Assembly (NCBI RefSeq): GCF_002865645.1
Contig: NW_020194563.1
Location: forward strand, 764,152-828,151
Direction of reading: 5' to 3'
Origin: Hyaloscypha bicolor E
Taxonomy: Eukaryota; Ascomycota; Leotiomycetes; Helotiales; Hyaloscyphaceae
Length of the DNA: 64,000 bases
Shown: in pieces, positions 44,830 to 55,553 of the stretch
Layout: each line of letters opens with the position of its first letter
Position numbering within the stretch: position 1 is the first letter of the stretch
The notes under the pieces: model-generated
What the model saw: the letters and a program-made list of their open reading frames with translations, nothing else
What the model was told of the DNA's origin: nothing
Database searches by the model: none
Program-made: the position numbers and the translations under genes

Positions 44830-45360
44830 ATGAGCGACCGCGCCAGTAAAGCCCTGGCAGAGGCCTCCCTGCCGGGAGAGCCTCGAACATACGATGCTAG
44901 ATCGAAACGCAGTGGAGTCCCTCTGACTACCCTTTACTATCGCGATCATGGGCGGCCCTCGAGAGAAGAGAAGGCCCAGGGCCAATAGTATCTCACTCCA
45001 TCGGAGGAGAAAGCCCTCGAAAATTACTTGAAACTAATGGGTGACCTCGGGAATCCTGTGCGAATCAAGTGCCTACCTACCCTCGCTTTCAGTATCGCCC
45101 GTCAGCGTTCGACGAACAAAGCAGCCAAGCCTCCGAGCAAGAACTGGCCTCAGGGCTTCCAGAAGCATCATCCAGCACTCAGATCACGGCGAGTAAGGGC
45201 GATGGCCTGGGAACGCCACGAGAACAACATCTATAATAAGATAACACATTGGTTTGAGGTAATCGGAAAGGTATTACAAGATCCGGCTGAGGTCTGGAAT
45301 GTGACGACGGGCGAGGTCGCTAGATGGTCCGTTGATGGAAAGCAAGACGGGCGGACTTGA
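44830..45360 (+). pseudogene. Fot1/pogo-type transposase, N-terminal relic with internal stop
   Basis: ATG 44830 opens MSDRASKALAEASLPGEPRT, the conserved N-terminus of a common ascomycete pogo transposase (psq-type HTH ending GVPLTTLYYRDHGRPSREEK). An in-frame TAG at 44986-44988 (CAG to TAG) interrupts it. The frame then continues YLTPSEEKALENYLKLMGDL with the CENP-B-type second HTH (RQRSTN, KNWPQGF, RVRAMAWERHE) and breaks off near VWNVTTGEV. The DDE catalytic domain is missing. A dead fragment; the stop is of the RIP type. Confidence 0.85.
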
Positions 45361-46011
45361 GTCCCCCGCCCGCAAGTCCGCAGGGAGTTACCAAGGAAAA
45401 TCCTTCACCCCGATGCAGTGCATACAATTGACACCAAATAGTTTCGTGATGGCGTGTGTCCATCCAGAGTGCAGGTAAGTGCGCAGTCAGGATGGGGCAT
45501 CCCCCGGGGCTCGAGAGGAGCCGTCGGCGCGAAAGAGAGACGTACGCTAGGCGGCGGACTGCATGGGAAGGACGCTCAGAGAGACTCTACGCCAAGATGA
45601 TTCTTCACAGGGTACAATCCCGGGAAGGAACGGTATATTATCGTAGGACTAGTATGTCTTGCGATGTGAGAATAGGAATGATGATCGTGGTGGATTTTGT
45701 AAATTATCAAACATATTACACATTTACATATTTAGACTGTGCGCAACGGGTCAAACAAGTTAAATAGTATGTATGCTGGGAACTCTGCAGTCCCCCACGT
45801 GTAGCATTTACATACAAGCATTACGGCCGCAGAGAAAGGATCTTTTTGTACATGGGAGGTCGCTTCCTGCCTCGACCGTCAATTCCACACCTTGGCCCTC
45901 ACCGTACGTTGCTAGATATACTCAACTGCATCATGTCGAAGGCAGACTGCCAGAGGGTTGAAATAGAGCCGGGATGCCTCAGCATGACCCGGGCATCCCT
46001 AGAGACTCGCC
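45361..46011. other. Intergenic, no feature seen
   Basis: About 650 bases between the Fot1 relic and the 3' end of the coiled-coil gene. Only short frames on both strands. Possibly contains the remaining, unrecognisable flank of the Fot1 copy. Confidence 0.4.
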
Positions 46012-47880
46012 TTAAGACTTCTTCGAACCGAAAAGTGTGGTTATAAAATCGCCGATCATCCCCAGCTGTGTCGTTGGGTTTAGGACCAACCGCCCCCCCC
46101 CCGGCTGTACCAGACGGTCCACCAGCTGCCTGGTGGCCTGCGGCGGCGCCTCCAGAACCGACTGCACCGTTGTGAAAGTCTCCAGGGAGCTGCCGTCCGT
46201 GAGAAGTGGCCGGGGCTTTGAAGACTCCAGCATTGGACCCCCAACCACAGCCCCAGCCCAACCCCTTCTTTCGATAATTTTCTTCCCGTCTTCGAGTAGC
46301 GGCACCACATCGTCCTTGAGGGCCCGCACCCCTTGGCACATGCGATGCATCTGGGTTATGTCTCTCCTGTTGTCGATCTTGATGGGCATGAACTTGTTGA
46401 TATCCGTGATCATGGCCATGATGGCCGTCATGTCATGGATCACCAGGGACACGTAGTCATTGATCCGGTCCACGGCAGCCTCCAGGAAGATTGTAATATT
46501 GTCGACGGCGTCGTTCGCCTCACGCGTGCTTCCTGCTTCCATTGCTTTTTGCAGGCGCTCGTGCACACCCTCGAGAATGCGGACAAAGAGGAAGCCCTTG
46601 TTGCGCCCAAGCTGCTCGAGTATGATGTGCGCGCTGCCAAAGCTGTAGCCATTCAGCTTGGCGTTGGCCTTCCAGAGGGCGTCGTTTTCGTCCATCTTCA
46701 TCCACAGTTCCTTCTGGCGCTGGGTGGCGATGCGCCGCTCCTTGTCGGCCTCGGCCGCCAGCTCGCGCTCGCTGTCGCGGAGCGCCGAGATGGTGACGCT
46801 CTGCTCGCTGATTTCGTGCGCGAGGTCGCTGCCCTCACTCTGAAGCGACTCGACCTGGCGCTGCAGGCCCTCGGCGATATCCTTGTAGCGGGCGGCCTCG
46901 CTCTCGGCCACCTTCAGGGCTGTCTTGAGCTCCTCCTGGCGCGCCATCTCAGCGTTCAACTCGCCCTCGAGCTTTTCCTGGGTCGCCTGCCGCTCCCGCA
47001 CATCTTCCTCCTGCTCTTGAATCTTGCTCTCGAGGCGCTCGAGCTCCACCTTCGTTCGCTCCTGGGCTGCGGACCGCTCCTTCTTGGCCTTGGCCCGGTT
47101 CTTCTCCTTGTTCCTGGCCGTCTCCTCGTCTTTCTCCTGCATGGCCGCCATCATTTCCCTGAGCTCGTCGCGGCTGCTGGCCAGTTTCTCTGACGTACTC
47201 TTGGCAGCTTTGAGCTCTTCGTTCTTGAATGCAAGTCTCTGCCGGAGGGTGAACAGGTGCTGCTGGACGGCGATCACATCGGCACGGGCCTTTGTGAGCT
47301 GTGCAGTTGCCTCGTTGCTTTTCGACACTTCTTCGAGATTGGCCTTCCGGAAAAACTGGTAGAGCTTGCCGAGATTGGCCTGAAGTTCTTGGTTCTTTGA
47401 GCCCATGAAGCTTAGTCGGTTACGGTAGAAGGCTTCCATGTTGCTGAATGCGGCTTGGGATGCTTCTCTGCTACCGGCCGAGGTTTGCTCGAGGTAGGCG
47501 ACATATCCGCGCAGGAAGGCGAGTTCTCTGTCGCGCTCGTTGACCAACCCCCATGCGCGGTTTGCGTTGACGGCCGCGTCACTGCTGTGTTTCTGCGCGT
47601 CCAGGAACTGACGATTCAGCGTGTCGTTGTCCGCCCTCAGTCTGGCGACTTCCATATTGGCAGCCCCCATTTCCCATCGCCCCTCTTCGAGCTGTCGCGT
47701 GAGCGACTCGTTCCTGAAGGCCATGGCCGCGGCGTTGTCCTGCCCCTCGGTGATGCATCTCTCGAGTTCTTTCTGTTTTTCATCGGCGTGTTTGAGATCG
47801 TCTCGCAGCCTTGCAACCTCACTCTCAAGCGCCTCCCGTGCCCGCTTGGCAGATTCAAGGTCAGCCTTCAGGTCTCCCAT
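46012..47880 (-). CDS. Long coiled-coil protein, single exon, 622 aa
   Basis: The first in-frame ATG (47880) opens MGDLKADLESAKRAREALES. The frame is also open upstream to 48063 but has no ATG there. Nearly all of residues 1-430 form a continuous heptad-rich coiled coil dense in Glu, Lys, Arg, Ala and Gln (SMC/tropomyosin-like pattern; e.g. DELREMMAAMQEKDEETARN). A globular C-terminal part follows (AHIILEQLGRNKGFLFVRIL, then VSLVIHDMTAIMAMITDINK), ending in a Gly/Pro-rich tail. No ATPase or motor motifs. G+C is higher than in flanking DNA and the frame on the opposite strand is also long as a by-product. Likely a structural or tethering protein; family not recognised. Confidence 0.75.
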   Translation of the reverse strand: MGDLKADLESAKRAREALESEVARLRDDLKHADEKQKELERCITEGQDNAAAMAFRNESLTRQLEEGRWEMGAANMEVARLRADNDTLNRQFLDAQKHSSDAAVNANRAWGLVNERDRELAFLRGYVAYLEQTSAGSREASQAAFSNMEAFYRNRLSFMGSKNQELQANLGKLYQFFRKANLEEVSKSNEATAQLTKARADVIAVQQHLFTLRQRLAFKNEELKAAKSTSEKLASSRDELREMMAAMQEKDEETARNKEKNRAKAKKERSAAQERTKVELERLESKIQEQEEDVRERQATQEKLEGELNAEMARQEELKTALKVAESEAARYKDIAEGLQRQVESLQSEGSDLAHEISEQSVTISALRDSERELAAEADKERRIATQRQKELWMKMDENDALWKANAKLNGYSFGSAHIILEQLGRNKGFLFVRILEGVHERLQKAMEAGSTREANDAVDNITIFLEAAVDRINDYVSLVIHDMTAIMAMITDINKFMPIKIDNRRDITQMHRMCQGVRALKDDVVPLLEDGKKIIERRGWAGAVVGGPMLESSKPRPLLTDGSSLETFTTVQSVLEAPPQATRQLVDRLVQPGGGRLVLNPTTQLGMIGDFITTLFGSKKS

Positions 47881-48750
47881 AGCTGGTACTGGCGAGGGCG
47901 ATGGCGAGAAGAAAACAATGCCCGTGTGAGACGAAAATGTGGTTGTAGCGTAGAGGAGGGGGGTTGAATCTTGCGGGCTCTGTAGGTACACATGGAAGGG
48001 TTTATCGACCTCTGGTGCTGGCGAGAGATATTTAAAAGACAAAGGGACGTTGACACCCGACACTTGGAACAGCAGGTGCAGGTGGGATGGGCTAGGTTTT
48101 CATGAGCGACCGTATTTCTTCCCCGGTTAGGTCGGCCCGCGTGCAGAAAGGATCCGTTCGGGAAAACAGACGGCCACAGTGGTTCGCGCACGGGAGCGGC
48201 GTGTGTTGTGTGAGTAGGTGGGAGCAACCGAGTCGCAACAATCAGGCTGCAGCAAAAAGAAGGCAACAAGAAGGCGTCCGAGCTAGTGCACGCTGGAACA
48301 TGTGTCGGCGGTGTTGTCTGTTTTCGGTGTCTGTTTTCGGTGTGATTGGGCAGGGTGCGAGGGGTGGTGGGTCGGGGATGTGTTGACTCACCTAGTCTAT
48401 CCCTGCATGATTAGCTCATGATTTCAGGCATTGCCTCCCTGGGGGCTAGCTCCCGTCGCCGATCGATATCTTCCTGCAGCGCCTCAGAATAGTTCCTGAC
48501 ACCATGACCTGTATTCACAGCTTGACAATAAGTCTTGGCTCCCTTTTGGCCCCTTTTACAGGCATCCAGGCGACCGGGGGAACAGGAGAGACGCGTCCGT
48601 GTGCGTAGCCAATGAGACAAAAATACGACTGCGAGAACATTCTCATAGTAGCTAGCGGCTTCGGGATCGCAGCACATTTGCCATATCTGAATCGGCTCGT
48701 TCACGGCTATAATACGCGTGAGGTTTGTGCTCGTCGAATCCATCCTCTGC
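47881..48750. other. Region between coiled-coil gene and FHA-kinase 3' end
   Basis: About 870 bases. It contains the promoter and leader of the minus-strand coiled-coil gene. The minus-strand frame at 48800-48411 (129 codons) overlaps the kinase tail in another frame and is not supported. No other gene. Confidence 0.4.
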
Positions 48751-50414
48751 TTAGGATTCAGACGACGTACAATCTCGAGTTTCAGTTGCCACATCTCCAT
48801 CTCCCCGTCCTTTCCGAAGGTCCTTCCCCGCGCCTCTCATTTCGTGTACCTTAGCTCGGACGCTCTTCGATCTTGAGTTTGGCACCCCTGCAGATTGAGA
48901 CCTCGCACGACTTTTCTTTCGTTTCTGGTTTGCAGACTTGGCAGGCTTTGTGCGTGTGACATCTGGTTGCTTGTGTCGTCTGGAAACGACCCCTTTTCGT
49001 GGAGTCGGTCGAGGAATTTTCGGGAATAACCCCGTCGACCCTATCCGTGTCCATCCCATTGGAGGAAGCTCGTCGGGAAAGAAGGTGCGGACGATCTGAT
49101 GCGCAGTTGGACGCTCGTCAGGACTCCTGGCGAGCATCGATGCAATAGGATGCTCATTTGCACGGATCTGGAGAAAATGGTGCCATTGCTGCCATGTAGC
49201 GGGCCGCTTTGCCAGGTCCGGAAATCCGTCCAAAGCCTCAATGACAGTCGCACCAAGCCCATATATATCAAGTTCTGTTGTCTGGTCACCTCCCTGCCAA
49301 AGCTCCGGCGCCATGTAGGAGTTTGTCCCGACTAAAGTATGCGAGTTGTCGACGGTCTTGGCGATGCCAAAATCACCGAGGAGGTATTTCCCAAGACGTC
49401 GCATTATATTCGAAGGCTTTACATCTCGATGTATGATGGGCGGATCGTACGTGTGTATGTAATGCAGTCCAAGGGAAATCTGGCGGAACATTGTCATCGT
49501 CGTGGTCTGCCTCTCCTCTTGGGATTTGAAGTTTGCAATCTGCCGGTCAAAGCTCTCTTCGCAAACTGGTTGGAAGATGTTGATATCATGTCCTGTAGAC
49601 CAACCTTGGGAGCACAGGTATTGGAGGATATGATCCTAACAAGTCATTAGCGCAAACTGTAACTCAGAGACAGAATAAAGAAGCTTACGTGGTGTAGTTT
49701 CGAGAGTAAAGCCACCTCAGCTTCAATCTTCAGCTTGAAGTCTTTCTCCGTAGTGATCCCCAATTTTGGCATCGGCTTGGGCTGGATAACCTTGCAAGCA
49801 TAATGGTCGCCGGTATGCATGTCAACGACCTCGTATACGTTGCCCTGAGATCCTCCGCCAAGCCGCTTCACCTTCGTATATCTGATCTCGTTACCCGGTT
49901 CGGGTTGGAAAGGAGTGTTCATCCTGGTATTATAGACACTTGACCGAGCAGATCTCAGGTCGAAAGCTAACATTTGTTGCAGAGTCCCCTCGTACGTTCC
50001 CTCGTACTCTTCGGGGACTGGTTGGTGAACGAACGACAGCCTCTCTTCTGTAAATGCTTCGGGATCTTGTGCTTTCCGTGGCTTCAGTTGAAATTCGGCA
50101 CGACCAATTTGGAAATTCCACTCGCGGTCTAGTAGCACGACGCACTGCCGAGGGCTCTTCCGTATCTGCTCAGTCATGTCGTTATCCTGGAGCCGTGTGT
50201 TGTCGCGTGTCGATACGTCGTGAAGAAGAAGTTCTCCAGTTACTGGATGAAAATCAAAATAGCATTGATCAATCTTCGACCACCCGTTGCGTAGTATCAC
50301 ATCGTTTGTCGAGACGCACCGACCAAATTTGACAAGGTACCCAGGTGTTTTTGACGGCGGGTGAAATCCGATCCTCAAGAATCGTTTCGAAGGATCATCG
50401 GGGTCCCGCCTCAT
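48751..50414 (-). CDS. FHA-domain protein kinase, two exons, at least 536 aa
   Basis: Exon 1 (50414-49689) and exon 2 (49635-48751); intron 49688-49636 (53 nt, GTAAGC, CTAATGACTTGTTAG), phase 0. FHA-like N-terminus at about residues 10-110 (FGRCVSTNDVIL, then CYFDFHPVTGELLLHDVSTR), expected to bind phosphothreonine. Kinase domain: RLGGGSQGNVYEVV loop (184-197), ACK lysine K208, HRDVKPSN (311-318), GDFGIAK (329-335), YMAPELW. The C-terminal tail is very basic (KPAKSANQKRKKSRARSQS), a likely nuclear signal. FHA plus kinase recalls Rad53/Chk2-type checkpoint kinases, but divergence is large. The reading frame stays open upstream of ATG 50414 back to about 50543 with coding character, overlapping the HET frame; see the HET entry for a possible fusion. 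Confidence 0.85.
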
Positions 50415-51331
50415 GCGCCTGGAGTTGAGATCGTCTCGGACGATGTCCTCGGCATCTCCATTTTTCGGAATAAGATCGAAGACAGTCCCAGGCTCGTCCT
50501 GGCCTGTGAAGGTACCGGCATCAAACCTGTTGAGCAGTCAGCGGTGCTAAATTTGGAGATCAGTTCGACCTGCCAGTCTTTATCCTGCAAGACCTGCAGC
50601 AGATTTTCCTGCTGAGAATCCCGCCTGACGATCTCGCAGTGGAGCCGTTCGAAGGCCTCAGCCTCCCCCTCGCCATAGATAGGCGACATGTGAATGCCGA
50701 AGATGCCCATTAGAGAATATGCCTTGTCTTCTTGGCGCCTAGTTTCTCGTTTCTTTGCCCACGAAAGCCGCGCAGGAACGGAGAAAGAAGATAGAGATTT
50801 TCCTTGGAGAGCATCGATAGGGATCCCCGTTATCTCGCGGACTTGTTGGTCGAGGGAATTCTTATCGCCCAGTCGTTCGCCCTCTCCCGAGAAGAACTCG
50901 ACCGATCTTGGAGCGAGAAGCTCTTGAAGGGTCCAGCCTCGAGTAAACCATCTGCTCTTCCGAAAAGCTGATTCCCATCCGGAGCCGCGCGCCGAAACGT
51001 CTGACAAGTACACATAGCACTGAGCCGCGTCACAGTACCAGCGGAACATGGAGTTGAGAGCCTCCGAGAGTTCGGTGGAATTCGATTTGTCGATACAACA
51101 AGTGTCAATCCAGACGTGCTGAAGGCCATCTCTAGTAGCTTGTTCCCTACAGAACCGGATCTTTCCATAGCCAGCCTTGCTCTTCCCAACACCCTGCGTC
51201 AAGTCTTGAAAGGTAACCTCTTCATTATCCTCCCCCCAAGTATGTGAAAGTATCGCGTAGGGAGGAATGTTGTTGATAAGATCTTTGGTTAGGCTGACTT
51301 CGCCGTGGTTGTTGAGTTCCAAAAGACGCAT
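50411..51331 (-). CDS. HET-domain protein (heterokaryon incompatibility), 306 aa or N-terminus of a HET-FHA-kinase
   Basis: Starts MRLLELNNHGEVSLTKDLIN. HET signatures: PYAILSHTWGEDNEEVTF (24-41), VWIDTCCIDKSNSTELSEA (73-91) with SMFRWYCDAAQCYVYLSDV, and SRWFTRGWTLQELLAPRSVE (126-145). HET domains trigger allorecognition-type cell death and are TIR-like in fold. The frame ends at TGA 50413-50411, overlapping by 4 bases the ATG of the FHA-kinase in another frame. After about residue 235 HET character ends. A 23-nt GT...AG stretch (50526-50504, GTTTGATGCCGGTACCTTCACAG), if removed, joins the HET frame exactly to the FHA frame (phase 1). It is shorter than any normal intron, so a frameshift is the other reading. 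The normal family C-terminus is absent, so the fusion reading is attractive but unproven. Confidence 0.85.
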   Translation of the reverse strand: MRLLELNNHGEVSLTKDLINNIPPYAILSHTWGEDNEEVTFQDLTQGVGKSKAGYGKIRFCREQATRDGLQHVWIDTCCIDKSNSTELSEALNSMFRWYCDAAQCYVYLSDVSARGSGWESAFRKSRWFTRGWTLQELLAPRSVEFFSGEGERLGDKNSLDQQVREITGIPIDALQGKSLSSFSVPARLSWAKKRETRRQEDKAYSLMGIFGIHMSPIYGEGEAEAFERLHCEIVRRDSQQENLLQVLQDKDWQVELISKFSTADCSTGLMPVPSQARTSLGLSSILFRKMEMPRTSSETISTPGA

Positions 51332-52995
51332 GATTTGCGCGTGGATATTAGGATCTCGGGTGTCAAGGAATGGATAGGGTCATTAAAGAGAACAAAGACG
51401 CCACCAGTGAGCCCGCTCCCACGGCAGGGAACGACAGTTTTGGGAGTTGAAGATAGATAAGAAGCAGAATAGACACAGCAGATCGCAAAGGCTCAGTAGT
51501 GATGAATCCGAATTACAAGAATGGCGGGGTCGAACTTGAGCATACATCTTCGTCTAGTGCTTGACACATTAACGGAAGGCCCAACAGTGCCAGGCGTTGG
51601 ATCTCCACAACAGGCAATGAATCTCTCGACCACCCTCCTATCATTTACCAGAAATGCAGGATGCACGTTGCAAATATCTAAGGACCTTGGACATGACTAC
51701 AAGCCAGGGTCTGGACCGCGTTGGAGCTGAATCTAACTGAATCGTCGCCCGGTTGGGCGTAGGAGAAGAGAAGAGAAACTCGAAAGGCTAGGTTGAGCCG
51801 CATTGTGAGACAAGACACTGCATACTGATGCTTGATAGCAAAAAATGAGGCTGAATCGGCAGATTTCATTGGTTAGAAGCACCCTGCCAACGTTGAGGCC
51901 TGTGCTGAAGGCGGCGCTAAAACTCTCCATTCGACATGGATCTGCATCCTCTGCCCAGGCGTTCAAGCATGCGGCTCTGAACATGCGGCCCGCTGCCTCA
52001 TCCCCCGCGTCTCCTTCAAACACAAGCAGAAATCGGGCGAAGGGACTTGAGGAGAAAATCCACTAGGCTATAACCACGTAGTAACTCCTGATGATGATTA
52101 TTATTCTTGGTCACTTGACATATATTTTGTAAAGCTGCTGTCTTTCGAAGTATTTCATATTCAAGTTGCTATCGTCCACATGGGTGTTTGCCGCCCGAAA
52201 TCGCATGAGACGAGAGATAGGGCACATTGCATTGCCGAGACCCCGTGCCCTGCCAGTGGCTGTTTCGGCTCCGGCAGCTATGCTTCTCCCGGCGGCAAGA
52301 AAGAACGTGCACGTGTCAGGCTTTTCGGACGGGTAGGTAGTTGCCGCTCTGTAGAGGCACCCCGAGATGACAGCCTTCACAACGTTCTAGATTGGGGACG
52401 TCCACCCTAGCATTTTACCGACAGAAAAGGATTGGTTGGAAGGAATGGGAGGGGTATAGGTTATTTATAAGCGGCAAGCGCCTATGTAATTACGAAGGGC
52501 GTTGAAAATGGTCCATCTGCCCAGTGCGCCCTGGAACACCAAAATCGCCCTGTACGGAAAGTCACACCAATCCCCACCGCAACGCTTGAATCTTTCGATT
52601 AGAGTCTTATATAATAGGAAAATAGCACGTCAATCTCTTCCGAGATTTCCATAACAATTAAATTTGGGGAGACATTACGAGACATTTACAACTGTGCAGC
52701 CCCTAGGTTGTCCCAAATCCTCGCTTAGCGAGATGGGCCATTTTCAACGCCCGCCGCCTTCGTAATTGGTTAGACGGACGAGGTGAAACTGGGCCACCAG
52801 AAAAAAGTGCTGCATGTGACCGTAGCGAGTCCGGCCTGAAAACATGATTGATGAAGACCGGGCGCACAATGTCTTTACCACTACCAACTCTCGACATCCC
52901 AACTGCCAGCTACGAAATATCAGACACATAACATCGTTTCCCGACTCTGCTTTGCATCCATAGCACCGAGCTCACTCGCACCTTGTGACATTGAC
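51332..52995. other. Intergenic with possible small ORFs
   Basis: Holds the HET promoter region. Two plus-strand ATG frames of 69 and 73 codons are seen (51521-51730; 51845-52066, starting MRLNRQISLVRSTLPTLRPV, an Arg/Leu-rich start that could be a mitochondrial leader). Neither has a recognised domain. The stretch 52440-52995 looks like ordinary intergenic DNA and the promoter of the next gene. Confidence 0.35.
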
Positions 52996-53970
52996 ATGGC
53001 TGGGACGGTCCTCCCATCAATCGAGACTGGTAGCGATCCTTTATCTGCGAATATCAGCGTGCTCAGCGACGACACCTACGTAGAAGAAGAAGGGACGCCA
53101 GAGCCAGATGATACAGAGGCACGGCTCAACTGGGGTCGAAAACACTACGGGGAGGACTGGTATCTAGAAAGAGTAGCTGGCCGTGAAGCTGCACGGAAGG
53201 CGCGATGTGAGGAGGAGGAACGCGAACGGATTGAAGATGAGAAAGTGGAGGCAATAAGGAAGCTTCGGGAGACGGAACCTTGGGAGTACGAACGTCAAAT
53301 GAGGGAATACAATCTTCAGCTACAAGGACTTACCAAAGCGCAAATCGACGAATCCAACCAACCTCTTCCCGAAGAGGTAATTAAAAGCAATTGGGAAGGT
53401 TTTTCTGCTCTTCTCCAGGGCAAAGTTCTACAACCTGCCACCGCAGACGGGCATGCTGATGCTCGCTCAGAGAGCATGGAAGTGCCGCGACCACGCGCAT
53501 CCCTTCGACTTCAGAAACCAACGAAGGAGGTTTCTCGCAAGATCCGCTGCGGTAGAATCGCGAAGAGCACCGCCCGAGACGGAACCGTTAGCAGTGGCAA
53601 CCGATCCAAACGACCCGCGCCGACACTCGCAGGAGCTCTGGTAGATGAGGAGAACGCTTCTAATGCAACCAAGGTCAAAGTTCCTCAGTCAAAGCATGAC
53701 AAGACAAGACAGCGAAAGGCATACAAGGGAGAGCGAGCAAGTCGAAGACTCGCCAATAAACCAGTCAAATATGGCATATTCGCAAATCGAAGTATGGCAC
53801 CAGTCCCCAAAGACCTACAGCGCAATCCTTCGACGCGCAAGCGTAATCCTGCGGGCCCTCGCAGCAAGAAGAAGTCAATAGCAGTCGAGCCCGCAAAGCA
53901 TCGAGGGGCTTTGAAATCTGGGCGAGAAGGGACACACCGTTCGAGATCCAAGAAGCAATCTGGAGGCTGA
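52996..53970 (+). CDS. Hypothetical basic nuclear-type protein, 324 aa
   Basis: Single exon, ATG 52996 (gacATGG context). The acidic N-terminus (DDTYVEEEGTPEPDDTEARL) leads into a helical Glu/Arg-rich part (REAARKARCEEEERERIED) and a C-terminal half extremely rich in Lys, Arg and Ser, with repeated basic patches (TRKRNPAGPRSKKKSIAV, THRSRSKKQSGG). No domain recognised. Composition suggests a nucleic-acid-associated or nuclear protein. The frame is uninterrupted and codon use is even, so it is probably a real gene. Confidence 0.6.
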   Translation: MAGTVLPSIETGSDPLSANISVLSDDTYVEEEGTPEPDDTEARLNWGRKHYGEDWYLERVAGREAARKARCEEEERERIEDEKVEAIRKLRETEPWEYERQMREYNLQLQGLTKAQIDESNQPLPEEVIKSNWEGFSALLQGKVLQPATADGHADARSESMEVPRPRASLRLQKPTKEVSRKIRCGRIAKSTARDGTVSSGNRSKRPAPTLAGALVDEENASNATKVKVPQSKHDKTRQRKAYKGERASRRLANKPVKYGIFANRSMAPVPKDLQRNPSTRKRNPAGPRSKKKSIAVEPAKHRGALKSGREGTHRSRSKKQSGG

Positions 53971-55553
53971 ATATACGTGTTTGACGGCTATTGCAGTTTA
54001 TGTAGGGTAGGATTGCGTGAAGTCTCGCAGCGGAGAATAGATTCTGGCCATCCCCGATCTACTATGAATCGAGCGACATTAGCAACAAATCCTTTGGGAA
54101 ACGTGCAAACGTCTATCCGGGCAAAGCTCCATTGCAAGATATCCTTCAGGCAGAAGTTGCAGGAGTATATTGAAAAGAAGCCAGTGGATAACATCGACCG
54201 GGATGCTTCGCGGCAGCGCAACCTGGTGCTGGGACACGTTTCCACGGTTTTTTATCTGAACTATAGGACGACAAATTCTCAATCCTCCTTATACGGAAAC
54301 AAATCGCTCACAATCTCCTCCATTTTCTTCTCTGCCTCCGCACTCGTCATTACCCTCCTATTTTCCACACATTACTTCATCTATACTGGTACTTGTCGCA
54401 TCGGCGCATCGGCTTGGCATCTCCGTCGATCGAGAATCTCATCATCCGCCAATTATGAGACAAGGTCCTGCTATCCTCTACGAGTTGGCCGTCTCGCAAA
54501 CGAAGTTCAAAATGTTATGAAGTCAGGATAAGCTGTGGCGATGATATGGAACAGGAAGAGGAGCCAGCTTGAAGATTCGCGAAGATGTAAGCAAGGATGA
54601 GAAGGGGAAGCCTGTCATGTGAGCTTATAGCACGTTTGGGTGGTGGTTGTGTCTATCTTGCTGATCACGATTCCAAAGCAGGGCGAAGAAGTGAGAGTCA
54701 AGTTCAAGCAACACCTCATCAATTGAAACCGTCGTCAACTCTCGCCAAGCGACTTGAGTCCTTCCGGAGTGCCGGCTGCGACAACATGCAATCACACATA
54801 CCATGCCCTAGCGGCGTGCCTTTTCGTGCAATCTGCACGCCGAAGCCTCAGTCGAGGGTTCGACTCCGCTATCACAGGGTGCCCTGGCCGTCTTCCAAGG
54901 ACTTGGGCTCAATTCAAGGCAGATTACGCACCATGTACAATGCATCAACGACGACACAGCCCACTTCATCAGCCATAGGTGATACCTGGGTACGGATGGA
55001 ATGGGAAGCTAGGAAGTCTGGTCAAGAAGGAAGCCTGTGGACCTATTCAACAACATCCATTTCCTCATGGAATCGAAACAAAATTCAAGAGCTCGCAAGA
55101 CTTTGGTGATCGCAAAACGACGATACGTGAGCTTCAATGGGTGCGCTGCAGGGAAACGGGCTTTCGTCCAAGTTTGAGGATTACGCCGCTTCTCCCTGGA
55201 TGCTGTCAGTCGCTGCCCGCACGCATCAGCCATGGTCCATTGTCAAATCCGAGGGCGTTTGATGCAATGAGCGCTGCATGCTGTCACCGGCAAGGGGGTT
55301 CCTGATCGAGAAACCGACGGTGCAGGCCTCCGTCTGACCATTCTCCAACGAGTCGACATCTCCGAGCTGAAGGCATCCCATGAAAGGCTCATGCCACTGT
55401 GTTGGTGGGGTGGATCCTGGAGTTTGTCGCAGCTGCGCCATCGGACCCTCCGTTCAAGTATAAGAGGGCAGCACTCCCCCCTCCAAACTACTTCCCTCCC
55501 AGCTTCCTTTCCATTTTTTCTAAACATCCTTACCATTTCATGTCATTGCGAAG
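53971..55553. other. Gene-poor stretch
   Basis: Overlapping frames of up to 185 codons on the plus strand (53977-54531 without ATG; 54597-55109 with ATG) have no recognisable motif and conflict with each other. A short hydrophobic run (SIFFSASALVITLLFSTHYF) occurs at about 54315-54375. No call made. Confidence 0.35.

Noticed and set aside
46333..47193. Long 286-codon plus-strand frame opposite the coiled-coil gene
   Set aside because: It is the antisense shadow of a heptad-rich coding region; its Leu/Val/Ala/His-rich sequence mirrors Glu/Lys/Arg codons and has no domain.
48411..48800. 129-codon minus-strand frame near the kinase 3' end
   Set aside because: Overlaps the kinase tail in another frame, with no motif; likely a chance frame.
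54850..54895. Possible tRNA suggested by GGGTTCGACTCC
   Set aside because: The T-stem does not pair and no acceptor stem is found.
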